Source: Bacteroidota bacterium
GTDB taxonomy: Bacteria; Bacteroidota; Bacteroidia; Chitinophagales; Chitinophagaceae
DNA length: 59,448 nt
Direction of reading: 5' to 3'
Assembly: GCA_016715505.1 (NCBI GenBank)
Contig: JADJZY010000004.1
Location: forward strand, 1 to 59,448
Position 1 is the first letter of the stretch; every line of letters begins with the position of its first letter. This document shows, in pieces, positions 8,959 to 17,831 of this stretch. Below the pieces are notes generated by a model. That model saw only the letters and a program-made list of their open reading frames with translations. It searched no databases and was not told the DNA's origin. The translations under genes and the position numbers were made by a program.

Positions 8959-10417
8959 GTTTCACGATTTGAAAGTGGAAAAATACTCTTTTTTCTACTT
9001 CTTCGTGGTTGCACGTGGGGGGAAGTGTACATCCCAACTGAAACGGCTAAATATTTATTCCAAGAGTACCTTACAGAACTTAATAACAGGGAAAAACGAA
9101 ATAACGGCACCGGAAAACTTAAACGTGAAACCATTAGAGCATATCTACAGGATGTAAGATATTTCTTTGATTGGCTGTGTGCTGACAAAATTACGAATGG
9201 CGCAGGAATTTTCAAGTTTCATCCTCTGACTATAGAGCTCCAAAACAAACTAATCAACCGGCATATCAGAAAGGAAGTTCGAAAGGCTCAACTTTATAGT
9301 TTTAAAAATGAATGGTATGAAGACTGCGTGGCAAAATGCATGAGAGAAATATTGGCAATTTGGAATTTTTATTGTCTCGAAAGTAATCCGAAAGTAAAAC
9401 CCAGATCTTTTACTAAAAAATTCTTCACCACACAAAAATTACTTTCAGAAAAATTTGTATATTTTATTTCATTGTTGCAGCTCAAAGGAGGTTTCAGAAT
9501 CGGAGAGGTCTTTTTCTCATATAGAAGTAAACAAGACTACTATGACCTCCATCTTAACTTAGGTAGAAAAGAAATGGCAAGTTACTGGGAAGAAAATGAT
9601 GGTAATTGGGTGCTCCATATTATTGACTCCAAACAAAAAAACAGAAGAGTCCCAATTAAAGAAAAGATATTGTCCCTTTTCCCTCCACCTGAAGGAATCA
9701 ACTTCACATGTGAAAACAATAACAGCAAGGACAGGAATAAAATTGATGGAGAGGGAAAGTATTATACCGAACTTATGGAAATTATCTTCGCATTATTTCC
9801 AAAGTCTCCATATACTTTTCCAAGTCCAAATTATATTCAAAGCCCAAATAAACCTCGTTCAATAAATTACTATAATGATGTGTTTAAAAAAGCAATGGTA
9901 CAGAAAAACGAGTGGGATGCATTCGGGATTCAGAGCCCTCATGATCTAAGGCATTTTTTTATTTCGTATCTCCTGCGGAAGCCTGGAACCACTCCCCAAG
10001 AGCTTTGCGAAATAACCGGCCATTCCATTCAAACCATGTTTTCTTACTATGTAAGAGAAAATCTTCAAGTAAAAGTTGACCTCTTAGCTCAGACCGATTT
10101 TAGTAATATCACTGAAATTTCCATGGAACGAAATGAGAAAACGATATCTAACAATGAATCTGAAGTAGATGAAGTGACAATAATGGAAACATTAAAACCT
10201 TTTTATTTTATTGATTAACTGCCTTCTGGGAGACTCAGCCTCCAAAAAAAATCACCACTATGGGTTTCCCTTACCCTGACAATAATGAAGGCATTAAAAA
10301 TAGAGTATACCTTTTTTTAAGACCCTGGCTTTTGAGGAAAATCCTCCAAAACAGGTAAAAACGATTGATTATTTCCCAATTTTAGAGTAACTTACTGGGT
10401 AGTTAAAATTTGATAAA

Positions 10418-11032
10418 ATGAAAGTTACATACATCAGGGTATCAAGCATTCTGCAAAATACAGACCGTCAATTGGCGAAAACAGGGAAAGATGATGTAAT
10501 TATCGAGGACAGGGTGTCTGGCTCCGTTCCATTCTTTGAAAGACCTGGAGGAAAAAAGATTCTGGAACTCATTCATTCTAATTCCATATCAGAGCTTAAA
10601 GTTCATCAAATTGATCGATTAGGTCGCAACCTCCTGGATATTCTTAACACTATAAAGTATTTCACAGAGCACCAGATTCCAATCCAGTTTATTACCCAAG
10701 GACTAAAAACGCTTGATGATAAGGGGCATGAGAATCCAATTTCCAAAATGATTATCTCTATACTCGGGATTGTCAGTGAGATGGAAAGGAACAATATCCG
10801 CGAAAGGCAACTGGAGGGGATTGCTATAGCAAAGGCTAAAGGAAAATTCTTAGGCAGGAAAACGGGCACCACCGAAGATGTTCATAAGTTTTTGAACAAA
10901 CCAACAAATAAAAAAGTATTAGAGTACCTGCGAAAAAATTATACCCAACGAGAAATCGCTAAAATACTCGGTGTTAGCATTAATACCGTTGGGAAGGTCA
11001 AAAAGCTTGGGTTGTCGAAGGCAGTTGTTTAA
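10418..11032 (+). CDS. Small serine recombinase (resolvase/invertase family)
   Basis: This 204-residue protein has the resolvase N-terminal catalytic domain. YIRVSS near residue 5-10 holds the nucleophile Ser, and QIDRLGRNLLDILNTI and SEMERNNIRERQLEGI are typical resolvase motifs. A C-terminal HTH follows (TQREIAKILGVSINTVGKV). It lies 200 bp after the integrase and its stop abuts the shortened attC-like site of array 1. It may resolve or invert part of the island. It could equally be a remnant of a separate element. Confidence 0.85.
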   Translation: MKVTYIRVSSILQNTDRQLAKTGKDDVIIEDRVSGSVPFFERPGGKKILELIHSNSISELKVHQIDRLGRNLLDILNTIKYFTEHQIPIQFITQGLKTLDDKGHENPISKMIISILGIVSEMERNNIRERQLEGIAIAKAKGKFLGRKTGTTEDVHKFLNKPTNKKVLEYLRKNYTQREIAKILGVSINTVGKVKKLGLSKAVV

Positions 11033-11037
11033 GTAAT

Positions 11038-11068
11038 AGATAACGAAAACGCATATGCGATGTTGCCG
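11038..11068 (-). other. attC3: shortened attC-like site after the helicase/TPR cassette
   Basis: On the minus strand the site starts with CGGCAAC. This is the exact complement of GTTGCCG, the box at which this cassette begins (15512-15518). It contains a 10-bp palindrome CGCATATGCG and ends near GTTATCT. At 31 bp it is shorter than usual attC sites, so it may be a deletion derivative. Confidence 0.5.
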
Positions 11069-11139
11069 GTATTTTCACATCATTTATCACTCGTATTGTT
11101 ATCAATTTGTAAGTGATCTAAAATATTATTATCTCATTT

Positions 11140-12132
11140 TTATTTTTCAAGAATTTTGATTGCACGCCAACCGTATTTATTCTTTTTCTTATCAAAACTA
11201 TTTATAGCAATTCCTTTAATTAATTTATTTTCAATTAGTTTTTCATTTGCAATCAAATCGGGACTAATAAAAACATTATCTATAAAGCCAAAATTCTTTC
11301 CGTTTAGATTTAAAGTTCCATTAAATTCCCTAATCATTTCTGGATTTGTTTTATTGGTAGTTTCTTTGATTGATAGCACTTTATAGAACTTTTCATTTTC
11401 ACCGTCTTGTTCCTGAATTTTAAATTCATAAATATCAGCAACACGAAACCTTAATTTAAACCGTTTAAGTTTAAAATTACCTTTTATTTGTTTATCAATT
11501 AAAAAATAAGCAATACCTTTTTCTTTGTTTATAAATTCAATAATTCCAACATGCTTTTTTGCCAAATCTTCATAAACCAAGTCTTCGGCAATTTCAGAAT
11601 TGTTACTATAAAACTTGCTATTATTTTGCATCAATTCTGTTTCATTATACCATTTTTCACTGGTGAATGATTGTATTTCATATGGAACTTGTTGGTCATT
11701 AGCCTTTTTAGTTTCTATAATTTTGTTAATCTCACACTTTGCTTGTGCAAATAAACTTTTTTTTATCAATAAATTAGCAAGTGTTTGACGAACTTTGACT
11801 AAAAATTCATCTTTTGAATTACAAGTCAATGCTTTACAAAGAAATGAAATAGCACATTCATCATCATCTTTATATATTTCTGAAAGTAAAGACCATGCCC
11901 AAAACTCATTAGATTTTTGACGAATAAAAGGAAATAAAGTTTGCTTTATTATTTCAATATCTGATGAAGTGGCAATCAACAGTTTACCTTTGAAATATGG
12001 TAGCCAATTATATTCTAGATGCTTTGAAATAATATCATCTAAATGAGGCAAAAAGCTATTTATTAACTCTTTATCCTTTTTATTGATTAGCGTTTTTATA
12101 TATGAATAATATGCTTTTTCTGATAAGGACAT
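11140..12132 (-). CDS. TPR-like/OB-fold protein, C-terminal part (separated by an in-frame stop)
   Basis: This 330-residue frame has helical repeats in its first half (FWAWSLLSEIYKDDDECAIS, FLVKVRQTLANLL). Its second half has two small beta-rich segments resembling OB/cold-shock folds (HVGIIEFINKEKGIAYFLI and GTLNLNGKNFGFIDNVFIS). It lies in the same frame as the 12253-12795 gene. The sequence between reads on as KIDEKHLKRFDLFTFYKSW without a gap after one TAA, so the two are one protein of about 551 residues with a premature stop. The downstream ORF may still be made from the ATG at 12132. It lies in a cassette with a RecD-like helicase. The function is not known to me. Confidence 0.6.
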   Translation of the reverse strand: MSLSEKAYYSYIKTLINKKDKELINSFLPHLDDIISKHLEYNWLPYFKGKLLIATSSDIEIIKQTLFPFIRQKSNEFWAWSLLSEIYKDDDECAISFLCKALTCNSKDEFLVKVRQTLANLLIKKSLFAQAKCEINKIIETKKANDQQVPYEIQSFTSEKWYNETELMQNNSKFYSNNSEIAEDLVYEDLAKKHVGIIEFINKEKGIAYFLIDKQIKGNFKLKRFKLRFRVADIYEFKIQEQDGENEKFYKVLSIKETTNKTNPEMIREFNGTLNLNGKNFGFIDNVFISPDLIANEKLIENKLIKGIAINSFDKKKNKYGWRAIKILEK

Positions 12133-12252
12133 TAAAACTCTGCCTTCGTATTCGTTTGGTTTATAATCTTCTTCTCTAAAATCTGACGGAATTTGCCACG
12201 ATTTATAAAAAGTGAATAAATCAAAACGTTTTAGATGTTTTTCGTCAATTTT

Positions 12253-12795
12253 TTAAACCTGTTCAAGAATTAATGAATGTAACAGAGAAGGTTTATCAAG
12301 TGCAAATGAAAAATAATGTTTTAAAAGTTCTGAAACATAATTTATATCATACTCAGTTTTTCTGACCGTATCTTTCAAAACTCTGAATATTTCCCAAGCG
12401 CATTTGTCTTTAATTTCTTTATTTCCGTTTTCTGTTAAAGGTAGTAATAGTTCAAGCGCAATTTTATGGTTTTTCTTTTCGCTTTCTTCTCTTGCTTTCT
12501 GAACTATTTCCCAAGTCGGGTCGGTATGTTGTTTAATTCTTGAAAATTTTTCATGAATTAATTTTTCTTCATCTGTTTCCGGTATTTGTAAATTTTCAAA
12601 ATCAGTAAAAAGTAATTTTGCTTTTTCAAAATCTTGGTTTGAAACAGCTAAATTAATTTGGTCGTAAATAGTCCAAGCGTATGCCCTTTTATTCCATATA
12701 TCATTTGGGGATATACTAATCAATTCAACTGCCAATTCATAGGCTCGTTGTTTATCTGTTTTCCTAAGTGCAAATATTTCTTTTGTTGTTGGCAT
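12253..12795 (-). CDS. TPR-like protein, N-terminal part, ending at an in-frame TAA
   Basis: This 180-residue protein has TPR-like helices (KTDKQRAYELAVELISISPND, quoted here as KTDKQRAYELAVEL; KNHKIALELLLPLTENGNKE). It starts 2 bp after the helicase stop, so the two genes are co-transcribed. The stop codon (TAA at 12253-12255 in the sense GTT TAA AAA ATT) could come from CAA or AAA by a single change, and the next 40 codons in the same frame continue the protein. I read this as the N-terminal part of a TPR/OB-fold protein split by a nonsense codon. Confidence 0.6.
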   Translation of the reverse strand: MPTTKEIFALRKTDKQRAYELAVELISISPNDIWNKRAYAWTIYDQINLAVSNQDFEKAKLLFTDFENLQIPETDEEKLIHEKFSRIKQHTDPTWEIVQKAREESEKKNHKIALELLLPLTENGNKEIKDKCAWEIFRVLKDTVRKTEYDINYVSELLKHYFSFALDKPSLLHSLILEQV

Positions 12796-12797
12796 AA

Positions 12798-15164
12798 TTA
12801 CAACCCTTGTAAAATTATTTCTTTAATGCTATTATACAATTCAATAGAATTAGTTTTATCAGGTTTTGCTGTTGTAAAACGTTTACTATTGTCAAAATAA
12901 AAGTCAATTATAAATTTTGAACGTTCTTTGCTTAAAAAATATTTTTCTGCCCACTGTTCGTGTTTAATCGAATGAATTTGAATATCTTTTTCCACTAATT
13001 TTTCATAAAACACATCAAAAAAGTCTTTTAGAAAAGGTTTATCTGATGGAAAATTCAATCTCGTTTCAAATTCTTCAAACGTTTCTTCATAATCAAAATC
13101 AACTTTTTGTAGTTCTAAGATTTGATTTGCAAATTCTTGTGGAATTGAACTAATAACTACTGATTTTGAAAAAGTATTTTTTCCTGTGTAATAAAAATCA
13201 ATTACAGCATTTTGAACTTCCTTTTTGAAAGTATATCTTTCATTCCAGCCTTTGGGATTATGAAAAACTTCCACAATTTCAATATTTTCAGGCTGGATTT
13301 TTTGTAATAAATCAAGAAAATGAATTTTTAAAAATTGTTTATCTTCTGAAAATTGAAAATTACAAACGATATTTTCAGTTTTAATCTTTCTGTTAAGTGG
13401 CGGGAAATGAATATTTTCTGTAATATTCTCAAAATCAGTCCAACTTAATGCAGATGTAATTTTAACTATCGGGGCATTTACCGTAAATAAAAATTTACTC
13501 GCTCTTGTTAAAGCTGTATAAGCCCAACGAAAAAAGTTTGCGTTTCTGTGTCCGGAAAAACCTTCAAAATCAACAAAAGCATTATTCCACTCACCGCCCT
13601 GTGCTTTATGACAAGTTACGGCGTAGCCGTATTTTACTAATAAAGCATTAAAATAAGGGTCGTTTTTAATAGCCATTTTAAATTCTTCTGTTTCTTCAAT
13701 TTGTTTTGCTTTTTGTCCGTTTTGCTTTCTTTTCTGGTTTTCAGTGTTTAACCGCTCTACAATTTCAGGGTTTTCATCTCTAAAACGCATTGAAAAATCA
13801 ATATACAATGCTTTAAATTGAGATGATGTTAATTGTGGCTGTTTAGAATTTAAAAAATTGTCTAATATTTTACAAGAAATGATATGATTGTTCTTTTCTA
13901 CATCGAATACGCTTATTTTAATAGTCCTAAAAATCAATTCAATAATTGTCTTTTTGTTATCAACTACAACAGGAACCTTTCTAATATCTTTGTTTTGAAT
14001 TGGTTCAATTGAAATCACTTTTACGAAATCACCATTTAATAATTCAATAGCCTTTTCAATTGGTAAATTATCCAAGTCTCTGTCGTGAATAATCCGATAA
14101 TTATTTCTTGCAATAATTAGAGTGTCATTTGGCGAAATTTCGGGTGTTTCTTCAAATATGGTTTTGTCTTGCGAAATTTCCTGCGTTATAATTGTTTTAT
14201 GTCTATTACAAAAGAAATGAGAACGAATTAAATGATTATACTGCCACGCAAGTTTATTTGAATACGTAATAATAATTGTATTATCAAATTGATTGTCAAT
14301 AGTATTATCAACAACTTTTATATATTCATCTAATACTTTTTCTGATTTTATTTGTGTTAAATCAGTATAATTTGTATTTAATTGAAATGTGCTGAATTGC
14401 GATGTTTTTATGGAATTTCGCAAATTTGTAGCGTTTTCTAAAATACCACTTTCCGCGACTTGCCGAAATACATCGGTTAATTCAGTTGAAATAATTGTGT
14501 TAAGCTTAAATTGTTCTTTTAAGTAATTTTCAGTAAGTGCGGGTGAAAAATTAGAATTTACAGGCGGAAGCTGCGCATTATCCCCAATAAAAACAATCTT
14601 CGTGTTTTTATTTCCTTGCAAATCTACATATTGCAACAAATCTGTTAATAATTTTCCTGAGCCAAAACGAAAAAATTCACCTTCTGAATAAACATCTGAA
14701 ATCATTGAACTTTCATCAACTATATAAATTGCATTTTGATGTTCATCAGTTAATTTGCGTAACCCAAAATAGTATTTAAAAGTTTTTTTACCTTCTTCTT
14801 CGTCTTCCGATGCATAAGGGATTAAATTATCGTATGAATAAATTGTTTTATGTATCGTGTAGGCTTTATGTTCTGTTTTTTCAGAAATTACCTTTGCTGC
14901 TCTACCCGTTGGTGCGCAAATAAACGTAGGTATTTCAATTGCTTTTAAATAATCAATAAATGCTTTTAAAAGAGTTGTTTTACCAGTTCCTGCGTAACCT
15001 TTCAATATAAAGCATTTTTCCTGACTATCAATAAAAGTTTGAAGCAATTCTAAGGCTTTAACCTGCGAATTACTTGGCGTTTTTTGAAAGAAATCTTTAA
15101 TTGCTTTATAATTTTCTCTGTTATCTGCATTCATATTCTCAACTGTAAATTTTAAAATAATCAT
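12798..15164 (-). CDS. Superfamily 1 RecD/Pif1-like DNA helicase with C-terminal extension
   Basis: This 788-residue ATPase has Walker A GYAGTGKTTL (about residue 57), motif II IVDESSMISD, motif III FIGDNAQLPPV and the C-terminal UvrD/RecD box GYAVTCHKAQGGEW...WAYTALTRA. The last ~230 residues are an extension that I do not recognise. It lies upstream of, and nearly overlaps, the TPR/OB-fold gene, and both fall between matched cassette boxes. Helicase plus TPR/OB pairs of this type occur in defence islands. A role in phage defence is an inference. Confidence 0.8.
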   Translation of the reverse strand: MIILKFTVENMNADNRENYKAIKDFFQKTPSNSQVKALELLQTFIDSQEKCFILKGYAGTGKTTLLKAFIDYLKAIEIPTFICAPTGRAAKVISEKTEHKAYTIHKTIYSYDNLIPYASEDEEEGKKTFKYYFGLRKLTDEHQNAIYIVDESSMISDVYSEGEFFRFGSGKLLTDLLQYVDLQGNKNTKIVFIGDNAQLPPVNSNFSPALTENYLKEQFKLNTIISTELTDVFRQVAESGILENATNLRNSIKTSQFSTFQLNTNYTDLTQIKSEKVLDEYIKVVDNTIDNQFDNTIIITYSNKLAWQYNHLIRSHFFCNRHKTIITQEISQDKTIFEETPEISPNDTLIIARNNYRIIHDRDLDNLPIEKAIELLNGDFVKVISIEPIQNKDIRKVPVVVDNKKTIIELIFRTIKISVFDVEKNNHIISCKILDNFLNSKQPQLTSSQFKALYIDFSMRFRDENPEIVERLNTENQKRKQNGQKAKQIEETEEFKMAIKNDPYFNALLVKYGYAVTCHKAQGGEWNNAFVDFEGFSGHRNANFFRWAYTALTRASKFLFTVNAPIVKITSALSWTDFENITENIHFPPLNRKIKTENIVCNFQFSEDKQFLKIHFLDLLQKIQPENIEIVEVFHNPKGWNERYTFKKEVQNAVIDFYYTGKNTFSKSVVISSIPQEFANQILELQKVDFDYEETFEEFETRLNFPSDKPFLKDFFDVFYEKLVEKDIQIHSIKHEQWAEKYFLSKERSKFIIDFYFDNSKRFTTAKPDKTNSIELYNSIKEIILQGL

Positions 15165-15282
15165 GTTTTAAATCTTCAAACATCTCATATTTTTGTTCTG
15201 GTATTTCATCTTCAATTCGTGCAAAACTATGTGAAATTATCACTACGTGTTTATATTTGGACACTCTGTCCCAAAATGCCAG
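15139..15282 (-). pseudogene. 3' remnant of an unknown gene overlapping the helicase start
   Basis: A short open segment (AFWDRVSKYKHVVIISHSFA, then RIEDEIPEQKYEMFEDLK) ends at TGA 15139-15141 and overlaps the helicase start by 26 bp. It has no start codon and is cut by an in-frame TAA upstream near 15285. It looks like the end of a gene once in the same operon. Confidence 0.3.
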
Positions 15283-15511
15283 TTATCCATATTTAAGATT
15301 ATCTCCTATCGGTAAACTCAAATAAAATACCATGTTCGTGATTATAATAATTGTCAATAATGAAGTTTGGTGAATTACTAATATATTCATATATTTATTT
15401 TTAAATATATTTACTCAAAAATTTTAATAAATCTGATACTGATTTATAAGGCATAGTTTTTATTGGTTCTCTTATGATATATCTAATTCTTATCATTTTG
15501 GTTTATATTAC

Positions 15512-15578
15512 CGGCAACGTTTGGTGCAGATGACGGCCCGACGTTTAGGAGGGCTGGCCGATCTGCACGGTGTTGGGC
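15512..15578 (-). other. attC2: attC-like hairpin after the membrane coiled-coil cassette
   Basis: On the minus strand this 67-bp site starts with GCCCAAC, the exact complement of this cassette's own start box GTTGGGC (16181-16187). It folds through GTGCAGAT...ATCTGCAC with mismatched inner stem GGCC/GGCC, and ends GTTGCCG, the start of the next cassette. The layout RYYYAAC-hairpin-GTTRRRY directly after a stop codon is that of integron attC sites. Confidence 0.7.
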
Positions 15579-15584
15579 ACAGTT

Positions 15585-16163
15585 CTATTTCTTTTCAAAT
15601 CCAGCCCTCCCAAACCATGCTTTTTCTCTATTTAATTGTAATGGGTTCCCATATCCCAACTCTGCACGAACTAAATTTCTGAATTCATTTAGTTTGTCAG
15701 TCGGTGGTGTTTTATCACTCTCGTCTGGGAAAAAAATTTCAAGAAAAACCTCAATTATCTTAGGATTATCAATTGATAGAATTAAGTTGTTATGACATTT
15801 TCTTGCTTCAACTGTAGTTGAATATTGTTTAACGGGGAGTTTGGGGTTATTCTCAGTAAGTACATGAGAAAAGTGGGCATCTATCAAATTTAAAGCAGAT
15901 AGTATGGCTTCGTACTTTAATTTTCTTTTTTCAATTTCAAGGGATTGAGCAAGCTCAGTGTTTTTCTTAACCTCTTCGATCTTTCTTGTAATTTCTTCTA
16001 TGTCTTGTTTTGTAGCCCAGTTTTCTCCTTTTTGGGATGCATATGAAGACAAATATCCACCAACTCCTCCAATCAAGGCTGATAGGACAATATAAATCCA
16101 ATAATATTTTGTTTTCTCTTTGAATAAAGCTTCAAAGTGGTTTTTAACTTCTTGAATTTCCAT
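15585..16163 (-). CDS. Membrane-anchored coiled-coil protein (cassette gene)
   Basis: This 192-residue protein has an N-terminal segment, one transmembrane helix (YYWIYIVLSALIGGVGGYLS, residues 20-40), and a coiled coil (ATKQDIEEITRKIEEVKKNT, residues 50-70). A helical cytoplasmic or periplasmic domain of unknown fold follows. I do not recognise the family. Its stop lies 7 bp before the attC2 hairpin and its start 18 bp after the attC1 end box, the tight packing seen in integron cassettes. Confidence 0.65.
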   Translation of the reverse strand: MEIQEVKNHFEALFKEKTKYYWIYIVLSALIGGVGGYLSSYASQKGENWATKQDIEEITRKIEEVKKNTELAQSLEIEKRKLKYEAILSALNLIDAHFSHVLTENNPKLPVKQYSTTVEARKCHNNLILSIDNPKIIEVFLEIFFPDESDKTPPTDKLNEFRNLVRAELGYGNPLQLNREKAWFGRAGFEKK

Positions 16164-16180
16164 ATTCGTTTTTTAATTGT

Positions 16181-16246
16181 GCCCAACGTGGGCATGGGCT
16201 ACGTGGCCGCGCTTAGTCGGCTATGTGAGACCATGCAGAGTTGTAC
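16181..16246 (-). other. attC1: attC-like hairpin after the mrr cassette
   Basis: On the minus strand this 66-bp site starts with GTACAAC, the exact complement of the cassette start box GTTGTAC at 17170-17176. The arms CATGG...CATAGCCG and CGGCCACGTA...CCATG pair with extrahelical bases. It ends GTTGGGC, the next cassette start. Confidence 0.75.
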
Positions 16247-16255
16247 ACGGTATTT

Positions 16256-17143
16256 CTATTGTTCGTCAAAAAAATCTTCGTCTATTTCTTTTATCTCGTA
16301 AATCGTCTTGACTTGTATGCCAACATTAAATTCATGCATAAGGTTAACCAATTTATTTCCGTCAATTAATATGATTTTATGGTGCGCGTTTTTGGCTTTT
16401 TCTAGTGCAGGCTTGTCAAATTCGGAGGTTGTTACAAAGACGCCCTTATTCGTGTCACCACTCATGGCTCCAATAAAATTTCGAATATCTTTTTCCCTGA
16501 CCTTACCTTCTGTAAATCGTTTGGCCTGAATGTAGATTTTGTCAAGACCTAGTTTATCTTCATTAATAACTCCATCTACACCACCATCACCTGATTTTGA
16601 GGTCTCGAAAAATTCCCCATACCCCATTTTTTTAAGCAGTCGTAAAACTACCTTTTCGAAAAAATATGGGTCAAGTCCCTTTAATTTGCTCAATAAATCT
16701 GATTTAACAGATTGCTCTATTCTAGTAAAACCCTCATCAATTAAGTCTTGAGGTGATGAAGTAGTTTTAATTTCCGTCTGCTTTTTTACGGATTTTTTGC
16801 TCCCGTTTTCCTCTTTATAAAATTCAAAAACTGTACTTTCATCTACTAACTCATTAAGCGTTAAATCTTGTTTCTGGTTTTTACCTTTTTCCGTTATTTT
16901 AACATACCCTCTTTGGGGATACTCGATGTATCCACCTTTTTTCAAATAGGCTTTTCCCCAACCTATTCTATTGTCTATTAAAATGTCCCCCGATTTGGTC
17001 TGCTCTTTTAATTGTTCATCCGTCAAATCTGAAAAATAGTTTTTTTTGATGATTTTATAAAGTTCCCTAAAGTGCATTGTCTTCCCATCTCTTAATACCT
17101 CCAAGATCGGAAAAAACGTCTCATGAAATTTCGGAATTTCCAT
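16256..17143 (-). CDS. mrr: Mrr-type restriction endonuclease (cassette gene)
   Basis: This 295-residue protein has an N-terminal winged-helix Mrr_N domain (FHETFFPILEVLRDGKTMHF, DNRIGWGKAYLKKGGYIEYP) and a C-terminal Mrr catalytic domain of the PD-(D/E)XK type: GLDPYFFEKVVLRLLKKMGY, then GDGGVDGVI (catalytic Asp) and IYIQAKRF (the QxK position). FVTTSEFDKPALEKA follows as in the family. Mrr enzymes cut modified DNA (type IV restriction). It is the first cassette after attI1. The length and motifs are complete, so it may be active. Confidence 0.9.
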   Translation of the reverse strand: MEIPKFHETFFPILEVLRDGKTMHFRELYKIIKKNYFSDLTDEQLKEQTKSGDILIDNRIGWGKAYLKKGGYIEYPQRGYVKITEKGKNQKQDLTLNELVDESTVFEFYKEENGSKKSVKKQTEIKTTSSPQDLIDEGFTRIEQSVKSDLLSKLKGLDPYFFEKVVLRLLKKMGYGEFFETSKSGDGGVDGVINEDKLGLDKIYIQAKRFTEGKVREKDIRNFIGAMSGDTNKGVFVTTSEFDKPALEKAKNAHHKIILIDGNKLVNLMHEFNVGIQVKTIYEIKEIDEDFFDEQ

Positions 17144-17169
17144 TTTTATAGTTTGTCAATTAATTTAGT

Positions 17170-17264
17170 GTACAACTTCTGTATATCCCTACCAGGTAAG
17201 GTAATGTCCAATATCCATGTGTATATCCTTATTTGGTAAGGTTATTTTTCATATATTTTTATCC
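17170..17264 (-). other. attI-like region of cassette array 1
   Basis: Directly after the integrase remnant, on the minus strand, are two repeats of the form TAACCTTACC...GGATATACA (also as TTACCTTACC...GGATATACA). They end at GTTGTAC, the start box of the first cassette. The whole block aligns base for base with 45796-45874, the region that precedes array 2. Confidence 0.65.
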
Positions 17265-17333
17265 TCAAAGTTGCAAATCATCCTGCGGACTTATGATCTT
17301 GTCCCGGCGTTTGTTCCTGATCTCAGTAAAGTT
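17265..17333 (-). pseudogene. 3' remnant of an integron-type tyrosine integrase (array 1)
   Basis: The minus strand reads TEIRNKRRDKIISPQDDLQL and then TGA (17265-17267). It aligns with the better preserved TEIYTHITKKGWDKIKSPLD end at 45.9 kb. Only the last ~22 codons remain, and the catalytic residues upstream are gone. It precedes the attI-like repeats in the same orientation as the cassettes. Confidence 0.5.
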
Positions 17334-17831
17334 CAGACCTCCCAAAACAAAAAAAGCCATGACAAATCACTTCATCCATGATCTCCCACAGCCTCCCGTT
17401 TTCAAAAGCAATATAACCGATTTTTTGGAGTAGGATTAGATGATATTCGTCATGTTAAGGGATGATTTTTTCCACTTAGGAAATGAGCAGAAAGAACTCC
17501 TGCTCTAATTACACTGAGATCAAAGCTCTTATTGGAGATAGCCAAAGCAGCTTGAGCAAGCACCTCGGCACCAGACCAGGCCAGGACGGCAGTGAAAGGA
17601 CTAAGGCAGCACTACCTTGGATTCCTGGACTTATTCATCAATGTTTGTCAAAATCTGAGTTTATCAATTACCTTGTAAATGACACTCATTCACAGGTGAA
17701 GCAAACACTTCTCATGGTATTTATTAAAAAGAAAAGATCAAATGAGTAAAAGATGAAAAAGAATTAGTAATAATGATGAAAAGCCCTAAGCCTGGTTCGG
17801 TCTGGAATATTGTCTCGGCGTTATACCTAGA
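17334..17831. other. Region without a supported gene
   Basis: A 57-bp stretch at 17341-17397 (minus strand) recurs near 22322-22376 (plus strand), coding for something like RLWEMLDEVICHG. An 88-codon frame at 17483-17749 has no recognisable features. I see nothing else here. Confidence 0.35.

Larger units (their letters stand above)
7815..9031 (-). mobile_element. IS3-family insertion sequence in the island integrase
   Basis: The element is 1217 bp, with inverted ends TGTACACTTCCCC / GGGGAAGTGTACA and a 4-bp target duplication TCCC (7811-7814 and 9032-9035). It carries overlapping orfA and orfB on the minus strand. Confidence 0.9.
7363..10218 (+). pseudogene. Island tyrosine recombinase (integrase), interrupted by an IS3-family element
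   Basis: The gene begins at ATG 7363 and its frame runs to LLEVVP at about 7813, where an IS is inserted. It resumes after the IS as TETAKYLFQEYLTEL and ends at 10218. Removing the IS plus one 4-bp TCCC duplication gives one open frame of about 544 residues. The N-terminal half has a core-binding-like segment (HSYIDKYFDFLNEERKS). The catalytic half shows GGFRIGE (Arg), HDLRHFF (HxxR), EITGHSIQTMFSYY (His and Tyr nucleophile). This is the expected recombinase for the attL/attR pair. It should be inactive in its present form unless the IS excises. Confidence 0.85.

Noticed and set aside
17483..17749. 88-codon frame as a gene
   Set aside because: No domain, no ribosome binding site, odd composition, and it lies between remnants.
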